A DNA stretch of 26,274 nt from Faecalimonas sp. (GCA_026169575.1 JAPFCT010000295.1:1-26274); one strand, 5' to 3'; positions 7,430 to 14,839 are shown, numbered from the stretch's first letter. Translations and numbers: made by a program. Notes: generated by a model not told the origin, from the letters alone.

Positions 7430-9682
7430 ATGAATATAAATCAAGAGGAACAACACTATGATTTTCCGGAAACAGATGGAATTTGGGAAATGTTTTCAGA
7501 CATTAGCAGGGAATTTCCGGAGCCAGAGTACAGTTTGAAAAAGCTGGAAGAAAAATACAGGACACTGAATAAAAAAGGACTTTTCAGGCACGAGCAGATG
7601 GAACTGCTGCTCAAGGCAGCGGTGGAACTGACAACCCAGGAAGCACCAAAGTGGGAGATGATCGCAGCCAGGATCCGTCTGCTTACTTTTGAAGCAGAAC
7701 TGGACAGGCAGATGAGACAGCGCGGGGTGGATTCTTTCTATGGGAAAGTGTGTTACCTGACAGAAGAGAAGCTGTATGGCGCCTATATTTTGGAAAATTA
7801 TACAGAGGAAGAGATTACGGCATTTGGGAGACTGATGAAGCCGGAGCGCGATCATCTCTTTAATTATTCAGGGCTGGAACTGCTTCTGAACCGCTATGTG
7901 ATCCGGGATCAGAAAGGTGTTCTTCTGGAAAGTCCCCAGGAGATGTTTCTCGGGATCGCGATGCATCTGGCGATGAAAGAACAAGAGAACCGGGCTGTCT
8001 GGGTGGAGAAGTTTTATGATATGTTAAGCAGGCTGCAGGTGACTGTGGCGACACCGACGCTTGCCAATGCAAGGAAGCCGCACCACCAGCTTTCTTCCTG
8101 CTTTATTGATACTGTGCCGGACAGTCTGGACGGAATTTATAAGAGCATTGATAACTTTGCGAAAGTCAGCAAGCTTGGCGGCGGCATGGGAATGTATTTT
8201 GGGAAAGTGCGGGCAAGCGGCAGTCCGATCCGGGGATTTGAAGGAGCGGCAGGCGGTGTGATCCGCTGGATCCGTCTGGTCAATGACACGGCGGTCGCGG
8301 TCGACCAGCTTGGAGTACGTCAGGGAGCCGCGGCAGTCTATCTTGATGTCTGGCACCGGGATCTGCCGGAATTTCTGAATCTTCGGACCAATAATGGGGA
8401 TGACCGCATGAAAGCCCACGATATCTTCCCGGGGGTATGCTATCCGGATTACTTCTGGGAGCAGGCGAGAGATCACATCGAGGGAGACTGGTATCTGATG
8501 TGCCCGCATGAGATTTTGAAGACGAAAGGATATGCGCTGGAAGATTCATTTGGCGAAGAGTGGAAAGAAAAGTATCTGGACTGTGTGGAAGATCCGCGGA
8601 TCCACAAAAGAGTGATTCCGATCAAGGACATTATCCGCATGATCATCAAAAGCGTTGTGGAGACGGGAACGCCATTTGCATTTAACAGAGATCATGTGAA
8701 CCGGGCGAATCCAAACAGTCACAAAGGAGTGATCTACTGCAGCAATCTCTGTACCGAGATTGCACAGAACATGAGCGAGATGGAAGTGACGGAAGAGAAG
8801 ATCACGGAGATTGACGGAGAGCAGGTGGTTGTGACGGTCACAAAACCGGGAGAGTTTGTTGTCTGTAATCTGGCAAGCCTTTCTCTTGGCCGGATCGATG
8901 TCAATAACCGGGAAGAACTGGCAGAGATTACAAAAACAGCGGTGCGCGCCCTCGATAATGTGATCGATCTGAACTTTTTCCCGGTTCCTTATGCGAAGAT
9001 CAACAATGAGAAATACCGCCCGATCGGGCTTGGGGTCAGCGGTTATCATCATATGCTGGCAAAGAATGAAATCCCGTGGGAGAGTGAGGAACATTTAGCA
9101 TTTGCAGAGCGGGTGTTTGCAGATATCCATTATGCGGCAGTGGAGGCGAGTGCGGAACTTGCCCGGGAGAAAGGGCATTACACTTATTTTGAGGGAAGCA
9201 AATGGCAGACCGGAGCCTATTTTACAGAGAGAAATCTGACGGAAGAGCGCTGGGAAAAACTGGCGGAAAAAGTGCAGGAATATGGGATGCGAAATGGCTA
9301 TCTCCTTGCAGTCGCGCCGACCGGAAGTACGAGCATCATTGCGGGAACTACTGCCGGGATCGATCCGGTCATGAGCAGATATTTCCTCGAGGAGAAAAAG
9401 AGTGGGATACTTCCGCGTGTGGCGCCGGAACTTACGATGGATACGTTCTGGTATTATAAAAATGCACACCACATCGACCAGACCTGGTCGGTGCGCGCCT
9501 GCGGAGTGAGACAGCGCCATATCGATCAGGCGCAGAGTATGAATCTTTATATCACAAATGAGTATACATTCCGGAAAGTGCTGAATCTGTACCTGCTTGC
9601 GTGGGAGGAAGGGATCAAGACGATCTACTATATCCGCTCGAAAAGTCTGGAAGTGGAAGAGTGCGAAGTGTGTTCGGCATAA
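7430..9682 (+). CDS. nrdA: Class I ribonucleoside-diphosphate reductase, large (catalytic) subunit
   Basis: This 750-residue protein reduces ribonucleotides to deoxyribonucleotides together with the next gene product. Catalytic residues known from E. coli NrdA are all present: Cys224 in LSSCFID, Asn439/Cys441/Glu443 in SNLCTEIAQ, and Cys479 in VVCNLASLSLG. The radical-transfer tyrosine pair is Y733-Y734 (TIYYIRS). The C-terminal tail has the redox-shuttle Cys pair ECEVCSA (C745, C748). The allosteric and active-site stretch KLGGGMGMYFGKVRASGSPIRG and PTGSTSIIAGTTAGIDP are standard. I see no clear N-terminal ATP-cone motif. The start follows a GAGG element 12 bases away. Expression is probably under NrdR, given the two upstream boxes. 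No nrdI lies nearby, which argues against a class Ib (NrdE) label, though the symbol remains a choice between nrdA and nrdE. Confidence 0.93.
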   Translation: MNINQEEQHYDFPETDGIWEMFSDISREFPEPEYSLKKLEEKYRTLNKKGLFRHEQMELLLKAAVELTTQEAPKWEMIAARIRLLTFEAELDRQMRQRGVDSFYGKVCYLTEEKLYGAYILENYTEEEITAFGRLMKPERDHLFNYSGLELLLNRYVIRDQKGVLLESPQEMFLGIAMHLAMKEQENRAVWVEKFYDMLSRLQVTVATPTLANARKPHHQLSSCFIDTVPDSLDGIYKSIDNFAKVSKLGGGMGMYFGKVRASGSPIRGFEGAAGGVIRWIRLVNDTAVAVDQLGVRQGAAAVYLDVWHRDLPEFLNLRTNNGDDRMKAHDIFPGVCYPDYFWEQARDHIEGDWYLMCPHEILKTKGYALEDSFGEEWKEKYLDCVEDPRIHKRVIPIKDIIRMIIKSVVETGTPFAFNRDHVNRANPNSHKGVIYCSNLCTEIAQNMSEMEVTEEKITEIDGEQVVVTVTKPGEFVVCNLASLSLGRIDVNNREELAEITKTAVRALDNVIDLNFFPVPYAKINNEKYRPIGLGVSGYHHMLAKNEIPWESEEHLAFAERVFADIHYAAVEASAELAREKGHYTYFEGSKWQTGAYFTERNLTEERWEKLAEKVQEYGMRNGYLLAVAPTGSTSIIAGTTAGIDPVMSRYFLEEKKSGILPRVAPELTMDTFWYYKNAHHIDQTWSVRACGVRQRHIDQAQSMNLYITNEYTFRKVLNLYLLAWEEGIKTIYYIRSKSLEVEECEVCSA

Positions 9683-9728
9683 TAGAATGCGTCTGGATGG
9701 CAAAGAGAAGAAGGAGAGAATCAATCAA

Positions 9729-10772
9729 ATGGCAGAGCTGAAGAGAAAGCCGTTATTTAATCCGGAGGGTGACACGGATGTGCGCCTGCGCCGGATGGTC
9801 GGTGGAAATACAACAAATTTAAATGATTTTAACAATATGAAATATGGGTGGGTCAGCGACTGGTACCGGCAGGCAATGAATAATTTCTGGATCCCGGAGG
9901 AGATCAATCTCGGTGCGGATGTCAGAGATTACCGCCTGCTTGCAGAGCCGGAGCGGAGGGCATATGATAAGATTTTATCGTTTCTTGTGTTTCTGGACAG
10001 TATCCAGACTGCAAACCTGCCGAACATCAGTGAGTATATTACTGCAAATGAGGTGAATCTGTGTCTGTCGATCCAGGCATTTCAGGAGGCAGTACACAGC
10101 CAGAGCTACAGCTATATGCTTGACACGATCTGTGAACCGCAGGAGAGAAATGAAGTACTGTACCAGTGGAAAGAAGATCCGCATCTTCTGAGACGGAATG
10201 AATTTATCGGGAATCTGTACAATGAATTTCAGCAGGAGAAAAGTCTGGAGACGTTTGTACGGACGATGATCGCGAATTATATTCTGGAGGGAATTTACTT
10301 TTACAGCGGGTTTATGTTTTTTTACAACCTCGGGCGGAATCAGAAAATGACAGGATCCGTGCAGGAGATCCGGTATATCAACCGGGATGAGAACACACAT
10401 CTGTGGCTCTTTACCAATATCCTGAAGGAGCTGAAAAAAGAGCTGCCGGAGTTGTTTACTCCGGAGAAGGAAGAAGCGTACCGTGCGATGATCCGGGAGG
10501 GCTGTGAGCAGGAGATTGCATGGGGACATTATGTGATCGGAGATGCGGTAAGTGGACTGAGCAGGGAAATGATCACGGACTATGTAAAATATCTGGGAAA
10601 TCTGCGCTGCAGGAACCTCGGATTTGCTCCGGTCTACGAAGGACATGAGAAGGAGCCGGAGAGTATGAAATGGGTCAGTCAGTTTTCAAATGCAAACATG
10701 ATCAAGACCGATTTCTTTGAGGCAAAAAGTACCGCATATGCAAAGAGCAGCGCGCTGGTCGATGACTTGTAA
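9729..10772 (+). CDS. nrdB: Class I ribonucleoside-diphosphate reductase, small (radical) subunit
   Basis: This 347-residue protein carries the di-metal centre and radical for the large subunit, whose stop lies 46 bases upstream. AAGGAG at 9711-9716 sets the ATG at 9729; an open extension further upstream overlaps the large subunit gene and is not used. The six metal ligands known from the R2 family can be placed: Asp90 (FLDSIQTANL), Glu120 and His123 (FQEAVHSQSY), Glu187 (YILEGIYFY), Glu221 and His224 (RDENTHLW). The radical tyrosine is kept at Tyr127, in the same position as E. coli Tyr122, so this is a tyrosyl-radical enzyme rather than a Phe/Val (class Ic-like) variant. The protein is cytoplasmic. 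The C-terminal tail KSSALVDDL is the expected docking peptide for the large subunit. Confidence 0.93.
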   Translation: MAELKRKPLFNPEGDTDVRLRRMVGGNTTNLNDFNNMKYGWVSDWYRQAMNNFWIPEEINLGADVRDYRLLAEPERRAYDKILSFLVFLDSIQTANLPNISEYITANEVNLCLSIQAFQEAVHSQSYSYMLDTICEPQERNEVLYQWKEDPHLLRRNEFIGNLYNEFQQEKSLETFVRTMIANYILEGIYFYSGFMFFYNLGRNQKMTGSVQEIRYINRDENTHLWLFTNILKELKKELPELFTPEKEEAYRAMIREGCEQEIAWGHYVIGDAVSGLSREMITDYVKYLGNLRCRNLGFAPVYEGHEKEPESMKWVSQFSNANMIKTDFFEAKSTAYAKSSALVDDL

Positions 10773-10774
10773 TT

Positions 10775-10789
10775 ACGCATTGCGTTTTT
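10775..10789 (+). terminator. Weak terminator-like hairpin right after nrdB
   Basis: ACGC-ATT-GCGT followed by TTTTT begins two bases after the nrdB stop codon. The stem is only four pairs, so this is a weak candidate for a Rho-independent terminator of the nrd operon. Confidence 0.3.
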
Positions 10790-10798
10790 AATCTATAC

Positions 10799-10832
10799 AA
10801 AAATAAGAACTGCGTTGGGGGACGCAGTTCTT
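10799..10832 (-). terminator. Rho-independent terminator for minus-strand transcription (hairpin 10805-10832)
   Basis: Perfect 11-bp arms AAGAACTGCGT (10805-10815) and ACGCAGTTCTT (10822-10832) enclose a six-base loop. Read on the minus strand the hairpin is followed by ATTTTTG, a T-tract, whereas on the plus strand it is followed by GGAGAAAAG. It therefore fits best as the terminator of the minus-strand XRE gene at 11005-11742. That transcript would then run antisense through the small ORF at 10844-10951. Confidence 0.55.
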
Positions 10833-10843
10833 GGAGAAAAGTT

Positions 10844-10951
10844 ATGAAAAAGATGTTATTAGTAATAGTATTATCGAATGTTTCTTCCGTAATATTTATT
10901 ACAATAATAACTATACTGAAAAATTGTGTTGATTCTGTGTTCAAAAAATAA
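10844..10951 (+). CDS. Candidate 35-residue hydrophobic membrane peptide
   Basis: ATG at 10844 follows GGAG with a seven-base spacer and opens a 35-residue frame ending at TAA 10949-10951. It starts MKKMLLVIVLSNVSSVIF, continues as a hydrophobic stretch to about residue 25 (one predicted membrane helix), and ends KNCVDSVFKK, a charged tail. I do not recognise a family. Features in its favour are the good ribosome site, the Lys-flanked single helix, and the strong hairpin just upstream. It lies where the 3' part of the minus-strand XRE transcript would be antisense to it, the layout of type I toxin genes, but that role is inference. The A/T-rich composition makes a chance ORF possible. Confidence 0.4.
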   Translation: MKKMLLVIVLSNVSSVIFITIITILKNCVDSVFKK

Positions 10952-11004
10952 AAGGATTGTGAATAAACTGAAAAGAAAACATGAAGGACAGTTCACAAAA
11001 AGAA

Positions 11005-11742
11005 CTATTCTACTGTGCCGGATACAACGCCGAGAACTTTGCCGAGGCATTTGAAATCATTTAGAGAACGGATATGGATCGGAGCTGCATTTACGTGGAA
11101 CGGAATGAGCTTGATCGTATTTCCCATGTGGTACAGTTTCAGGATATACATTTTATGCTGAAGGGAAAATACACCGATCTCATTGTGGTGGACAGAGCAG
11201 TTTTTGACCGCAAGGATATCGTTGGGATGGAAGATCGGTTCCAGGATATCGGTGTCAGGCACTTTGATACAGTAATCTGTCTCACTTGTAATATGATTGG
11301 GAAGGACGCTGACTTCTTTTGAGAAGCAGTCGTCGAGATCAAAAGTCCATGTGCTGTGCAGTGTCGGCACAAGGCATGGAAACGAGATACGTTTATTTCT
11401 TAAAAGACCTTCCAGCATGCGGGCATATTCTTCGTCGATGATCAGTTTGGCGACATGTTTCCCGTGATCGTTGAGCTGGCGGTATTTTTCGATGAGATCC
11501 TGCTCGTTTTTTGTAATATTAAATTCTGTCTGAAGACTGGCAGGAAGGTAATCCTGGTATAGATAATTTGCATCACATTCTAATGACTGAAAAAGACTAA
11601 CTAATATCTCGAATTTGGGAGTGCTGATCCCATTTTCGTAATTTGCGAGAGCCTGAGGAGTGATATAGGTAATCTCGCTTAATTTTTTTCGACTCAAATT
11701 CAGCATAACGCGTCGTTCTTTTAGTCTGTCTCCTAAACTCAT
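11005..11742 (-). CDS. XRE-family regulator with a degenerate S24/LexA-like C-terminal domain
   Basis: The protein is 245 residues on the minus strand. Residues about 1-60 form an XRE helix-turn-helix (LGDRLKERRVMLNLSRKKLSEITYITPQALANYENG, then STPKFEILVSLFQSL). A helical linker follows (about 75-115), then a beta-rich domain from about 155 resembling the LexA/CI peptidase fold: YCIKVPDTDILEPIFHPNDILAV, then EIGVFSLQHKMYILKLYH. In active S24 domains the first stretch reads GDSM with a catalytic serine; here that position is Asp165, while a lysine (Lys202) remains, so self-cleavage is unlikely. It probably acts as a repressor that dimerises through the C-terminal fold. It faces the Spo0A-like gene across a shared regulatory region and has its own promoter there. 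The start has AGGGAG upstream. Target genes are unknown. Confidence 0.8.
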   Translation of the reverse strand: MSLGDRLKERRVMLNLSRKKLSEITYITPQALANYENGISTPKFEILVSLFQSLECDANYLYQDYLPASLQTEFNITKNEQDLIEKYRQLNDHGKHVAKLIIDEEYARMLEGLLRNKRISFPCLVPTLHSTWTFDLDDCFSKEVSVLPNHITSETDYCIKVPDTDILEPIFHPNDILAVKNCSVHHNEIGVFSLQHKMYILKLYHMGNTIKLIPFHVNAAPIHIRSLNDFKCLGKVLGVVSGTVE

Positions 11743-11771
11743 TGTAAAATCTCCCTAAAAGTATATAATAT

Positions 11772-11780
11772 TTTGTCAAA
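11772..11780 (+). promoter_or_regulatory. Spo0A-box-like site 1
   Basis: TTTGTCAAA fits the Spo0A box TTTGTCRAA at every position. It lies between the -10 of the minus-strand XRE promoter and that gene's start, a good place for repression. Function is inferred from the motif and the neighbouring Spo0A-domain gene. Confidence 0.45.
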
Positions 11781-11787
11781 CACACAT

Positions 11788-11816
11788 ATGATATTACAAG
11801 ATTCTTTTAAAGTCAA
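11788..11816 (-). promoter_or_regulatory. Promoter of the minus-strand XRE regulator
   Basis: On the minus strand TTGACT (11816-11811) is followed after exactly 17 bases by TATCAT (11793-11788), a near-consensus housekeeping promoter (4/6 and 5/6 matches or better). Its start point would fall about 40 bases upstream of the ATG at 11742. Confidence 0.6.
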
Positions 11817-11832
11817 CAAAAACATTGACTAT

Positions 11833-11842
11833 TTTAGACAAA
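11833..11842 (-). promoter_or_regulatory. Spo0A-box-like site 2 (imperfect)
   Basis: Read on the minus strand this is TTTGTCTAAA, one mismatch from TTTGTCRAA. It lies midway between the two divergent regulators, just downstream of a plus-strand TTGACT (11825-11830). Weak on its own; listed because it is one of three such sites in 123 bases. Confidence 0.3.
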
Positions 11843-11884
11843 TACGATAGGGTAGAGGACAGGTGCTTTCTAAGGATTTACCAG

Positions 11885-11894
11885 TTTGTCGAAA
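11885..11894 (+). promoter_or_regulatory. Spo0A-box-like site 3
   Basis: TTTGTCGAAA is a full match to the Spo0A box. It directly abuts and partly overlaps the ribosome binding site (AAAGGAG, 11892-11898) of the Spo0A-domain gene, so a bound protein could block its expression. Confidence 0.5.
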
Positions 11895-11905
11895 GGAGCG
11901 GAATG

Positions 11906-12415
11906 ATGAGAGAACGGGTACAGGAAATTTTAATGGAGATTGGGATACCAGCAAATCTAAAAGGATTCAAATACATTCTGGATATCATGGAATTATTTGA
12001 AGAAGACGAGGCGTGGAGAAATGCCAAAATGATGATCGTGTATGAGAAAGTAGCGCGCATGAACAAGACAAATTATTGCAGGGTAGAAAAGTCCATTCGC
12101 TATGCATTTTCCAATGCGGTCACCTACGGAGATCTGACACTGGTGGAGAAATATCTGTCGGTAGTCAATGTGACAAATGGAAATTTACTTCACACGCTCT
12201 ATGCGCGGGTATCAGAGGAACAAAGAGAAGAACAGAAAGCGAACCAGTCAGAGAAAGACTGTGCAAGGCATGATACTTATGAGAAGGAAGTGAATACATT
12301 TTTCATACGGATCATGTGTGAACTGATGGAGTTCAGAAATAAATGCATCGGTGAGGAAGCGGATCATCTGTATGAGTCGATGAGAGAGACTTTTGGAAAA
12401 GTTGCCGGTTTCTAA
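11906..12415 (+). CDS. Stand-alone Spo0A C-terminal-type DNA-binding protein (no receiver domain)
   Basis: The protein is 169 residues from ATG 11906, seven bases after AAAGGAG (ATG 11903 is an alternative). Residues about 2-104 match the Spo0A C-terminal domain: VQEILMEIGIPANLKGFKYI (Spo0A reads close to IHEIGVPAHIKGYLYL), then MIVYEKVARMNKT and the recognition region CRVEKSIRYAFSNAVTYGD (Spo0A: SRVERAIRHAIEVAWSRGN). The residues of the recognition helix are largely kept, so binding to a Spo0A-like box is plausible. The phosphoacceptor receiver domain is absent and the upstream frame gives no room for one. A helical tail of about 65 residues (105-169) follows the domain and is not part of Spo0A. 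Three Spo0A-box-like sites lie upstream. It may modulate sporulation genes or its own locus; the true spo0A must be elsewhere. Confidence 0.78.
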   Translation: MRERVQEILMEIGIPANLKGFKYILDIMELFEEDEAWRNAKMMIVYEKVARMNKTNYCRVEKSIRYAFSNAVTYGDLTLVEKYLSVVNVTNGNLLHTLYARVSEEQREEQKANQSEKDCARHDTYEKEVNTFFIRIMCELMEFRNKCIGEEADHLYESMRETFGKVAGF

Positions 12416-12454
12416 AAAACATAAGGAAAAAATTCATTTGGAAGAGGGACAAAT

Positions 12455-12482
12455 GAAAAAGCTGCTCCCGAAAGGGAACAGC
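12455..12482 (-). terminator. Rho-independent terminator of the plsC-pncB-murF-HAD operon
   Basis: On the minus strand the stem GCTGTTCCC / GGGAGCAGC (nine pairs, one G-U) with loop TTTC is followed directly by TTTTTC. It starts 31 bases after the stop of the HAD gene. Read on the plus strand the stem has a C-A mismatch and no T-tract, so it works in one direction only. Confidence 0.8.
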
Positions 12483-12512
12483 CGGCATCATCAATTAGAA
12501 TCCGAAAGCATC

Positions 12513-13319
12513 TTATCTCAAAAACTGATCGATGACAAAGAGAACACCGTCTTCGTCGTTTGATTTCGTGATATAATCAGCTTTTTCGCGGACGAGCGGC
12601 TGTGCATTTGCCATTGCAACGCCCAGTCCTGCACTTTCTAACATCGTGATATCATTATAACCATCGCCGCAGCAGATCATCTGATCGGCAGTCAGGCCGA
12701 TCGCAGACAATAATTTCTGGAGGGTATATGCCTTATCAATATTTTGTGGCATGATTTCCAGAAAGAAAGGCTCTGAGCGGTAAATATTGAGCAGCTTACG
12801 GAAATGAGATTTTAGTTTTTCTTCAATTTCAGCAGTGAGCGTCTCATCCCCTGCGATCAACAGTTTGTTCGTTGGAAAATTTACAGTTTCCGGGAAATTT
12901 TCTACACGGCATATCGGAAGACTGTTGATTCGGGCTTCCAGTTCTGTGTAAGAATTCGGGCAGATTCCGGAGAGGATCGAGTCATCGGAATATGCGAGAA
13001 TGTCCACATCATAATCTTTTGCCATTTCATAAACCGGGCGTATCACTTCGGAAGGAACGGTCTTGTTATAAAGGATCTCTCCGGTACCGCAGTTGATGAT
13101 CTTTGCGCCGTTAAAGGACAGTACATATCCTCCATAAGTTTCTAATTGCAATTCACGGGCAAGCGGAAGGATGCCGGGAGTCGGGCGACCGGATGCAAGT
13201 ACAACGATCTTTCCCTTTTTCTGAATATCAAGCAGCGCTTCTTTGGTAGGTTCTGTGATCTTTTTTTCGGAGTTCGTCAGTGTGCCGTCAAGATCCAGGA
13301 CTAATACTTCGTAATTCAT
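12513..13319 (-). CDS. Cof-type HAD-IIB family phosphatase
   Basis: This 268-residue cytoplasmic hydrolase has the HAD motifs in order. Motif I is LVLDLDGTLTNS, with the nucleophile Asp9 and acid/base Asp11. Motif II is VLASGRP. The C2-type cap domain lies in the middle. Motif III is a lysine near NIDKAYTLQKLL, and motif IV is CCGDGYNDITML. The Cof/YidA-type ending GVAMANAQPLVREKADYITKSNDEDGV is also present. Members dephosphorylate sugar phosphates, FMN or nucleotide sugars; the substrate cannot be told from sequence. AGGAG lies 12 bases before the start. It is the last gene of a four-gene operon, 23 bases after murF, and is followed by a terminator. Confidence 0.9.
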   Translation of the reverse strand: MNYEVLVLDLDGTLTNSEKKITEPTKEALLDIQKKGKIVVLASGRPTPGILPLARELQLETYGGYVLSFNGAKIINCGTGEILYNKTVPSEVIRPVYEMAKDYDVDILAYSDDSILSGICPNSYTELEARINSLPICRVENFPETVNFPTNKLLIAGDETLTAEIEEKLKSHFRKLLNIYRSEPFFLEIMPQNIDKAYTLQKLLSAIGLTADQMICCGDGYNDITMLESAGLGVAMANAQPLVREKADYITKSNDEDGVLFVIDQFLR

Positions 13320-13342
13320 GTCTATGTTCTCCTGAAAGTTTT

Positions 13343-14827
13343 TTAAAATGTCATATTGCAGAGTGCCTGCACGATCTCGTCAAATGCCATTCCATGGGAG
13401 GCTTTTACAAGGATCGTATCGTGTTCCTTTATAATAGAAGAAACAGCATCAAAAAAGTCATTTTTTGTCTCAAAATAGCGAATGTCCGTGTCGGATCCTG
13501 CGAGTTTTTCGGATGCACCTTCTGCCATTGCTTTAGACAAGGTTCCGATACAGCAGAGAAGATCAATCTTCTTTTCGGCAGCGTATGTACCGACTTCCCG
13601 GTGAAGTGCAAGTTCATTTGCACCGAGTTCAAACATATCCCCGAGGATTGCCACCTTTCTTGTAAGTGCGGTGGAAAGGACATCAAGGGATGCTTTCATC
13701 GAAACCGGATTTGCATTGTAGCAGTCATCGAGGATCGTCAGGTGTGCAGTCTCGATCATATGGTTTCTTCCGGCAACTGGCTTTAGTGCCTCGATACCGG
13801 AACGGATCTCATCCAGTGTCAGCCCAAGTTCCATGCCGACCGCAGTTCCGGCAAGTGCATTGTATACCATGTGTGCCCCCGGGATGGAGATCACGGCTGT
13901 GAAGTCACCGGAAGGAGTGTGGATCCGGCAGGAAGTTCCTTTTAATCCAAGACTTTGGATCTCATCTGCATAAAACGCATTGTGCGGGTCTTTTCCGAAG
14001 AAGATTGGGGTCGTATCGCAGCAGGATTCTGATTCCGATGAACCAGAAACAACTGTCTGTAGATGAGACGTATCAGAATAAGGGACGATCGCTTCCCCTT
14101 TCGTTGTAGAGAAGGAAGTGGCGTGGACCGTCTTAATCTCTGCTAGTTTATCATCGTCTCCATTTAAGATGATGGAAGCGCCGGGGCGTCTGTAAGCAAA
14201 CATTTCTGTCTTTGCTCTTCGGACACCATCGCGGTCTCCCAGATTTTCCAAGTGACACTGTCCGATGTTGGTCAATACACAGATGTCTGGCTGTGCAACC
14301 TTTGCGAGACGGCTCATCTCCCTGAAATCACTGATCCCCATCTCGAGGACAGCAATCTCGTGTTCTTTCTGGATCTGAAAGACCGTCAGCGGAAGTCCGA
14401 TCTCATTGTTAAAATTGCCGGCAGTTTTCAAAACAGCATATTTCTGCTCCAGAATGGAAGCGATCATCTCTTTTGTACTTGTCTTTCCGACACTTCCGCT
14501 AATCCCGACTACTTTGATCCCCAGCGCCCTGCGGTAATGCCCGGCGATATCTTTGAGCGCCTGTGCGCAGGAATCTACAAGAATATATGGGTCAGTGTCG
14601 GAGAGTGGGAGTTCCGAGAGAGTACAGAGCGCGCCCTGCCTGCGGACTTGCGGGATGAAAGAATGGCCATCTACTCTTGCACCTTTGATCGGAATAAATA
14701 AAAAGTCTTTTTCAACTTTCCGGCTGTCGATCGCAACGCCGGATACTTCTCTTGAAAGCAGGGACGGATCCCCATAGTAGGTTCCGCCGCATGCAGTTGT
14801 AATTTCCTGTAATGACATATGTTCCAT
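13343..14827 (-). CDS. murF: UDP-N-acetylmuramoyl-tripeptide--D-alanyl-D-alanine ligase
   Basis: MurF adds D-Ala-D-Ala to the UDP-MurNAc-tripeptide in cytoplasmic peptidoglycan precursor synthesis, using ATP. At 494 residues it is slightly longer than the usual 450-470. The N-terminal UDP-binding domain shows SGVAIDSRKVEKDFLFIPIKGARVDGHSFI. The ATP loop is GISGSVGKTSTKEM (residues 108-121, Lys115). The central domain has NFNNEIGLPLTVFQ and EMGISDFREMSRLAKVAQPDICVLTNIG, which are MurF-specific wording, and the C-terminal domain has DDCYNANPVSMKASLD and ILGDMFELG. A stretch at about residues 248-270 rich in Ser/Glu may be the extra insertion. AGGAG precedes the start. It lies 12 bases after pncB and 23 before the HAD gene. 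Confidence 0.95.
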   Translation of the reverse strand: MEHMSLQEITTACGGTYYGDPSLLSREVSGVAIDSRKVEKDFLFIPIKGARVDGHSFIPQVRRQGALCTLSELPLSDTDPYILVDSCAQALKDIAGHYRRALGIKVVGISGSVGKTSTKEMIASILEQKYAVLKTAGNFNNEIGLPLTVFQIQKEHEIAVLEMGISDFREMSRLAKVAQPDICVLTNIGQCHLENLGDRDGVRRAKTEMFAYRRPGASIILNGDDDKLAEIKTVHATSFSTTKGEAIVPYSDTSHLQTVVSGSSESESCCDTTPIFFGKDPHNAFYADEIQSLGLKGTSCRIHTPSGDFTAVISIPGAHMVYNALAGTAVGMELGLTLDEIRSGIEALKPVAGRNHMIETAHLTILDDCYNANPVSMKASLDVLSTALTRKVAILGDMFELGANELALHREVGTYAAEKKIDLLCCIGTLSKAMAEGASEKLAGSDTDIRYFETKNDFFDAVSSIIKEHDTILVKASHGMAFDEIVQALCNMTF

Positions 14828-14839
14828 AATCAGTTTCTC

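Noticed and set aside
8024..8509. Long minus-strand ORF inside the large ribonucleotide reductase gene (also 8546-9094, 9095-9724 and 9975-10646 in the nrd genes)
   Set aside because: These are shadows of strongly conserved plus-strand genes, with no ribosome sites and no recognisable protein features.
11873..11904. Sigma H-like promoter (AGGATTT ... GAAT) just ahead of the Spo0A-domain gene
   Set aside because: The spacing is too long and the -10 would overlap the start codon.
11825..11905. Upstream TTG start extending the Spo0A-domain protein by 27 residues
   Set aside because: The TTG is part of a TTGACT promoter-like element, has no ribosome site, and the extension would read through a Spo0A box and the AAAGGAG of the real start.
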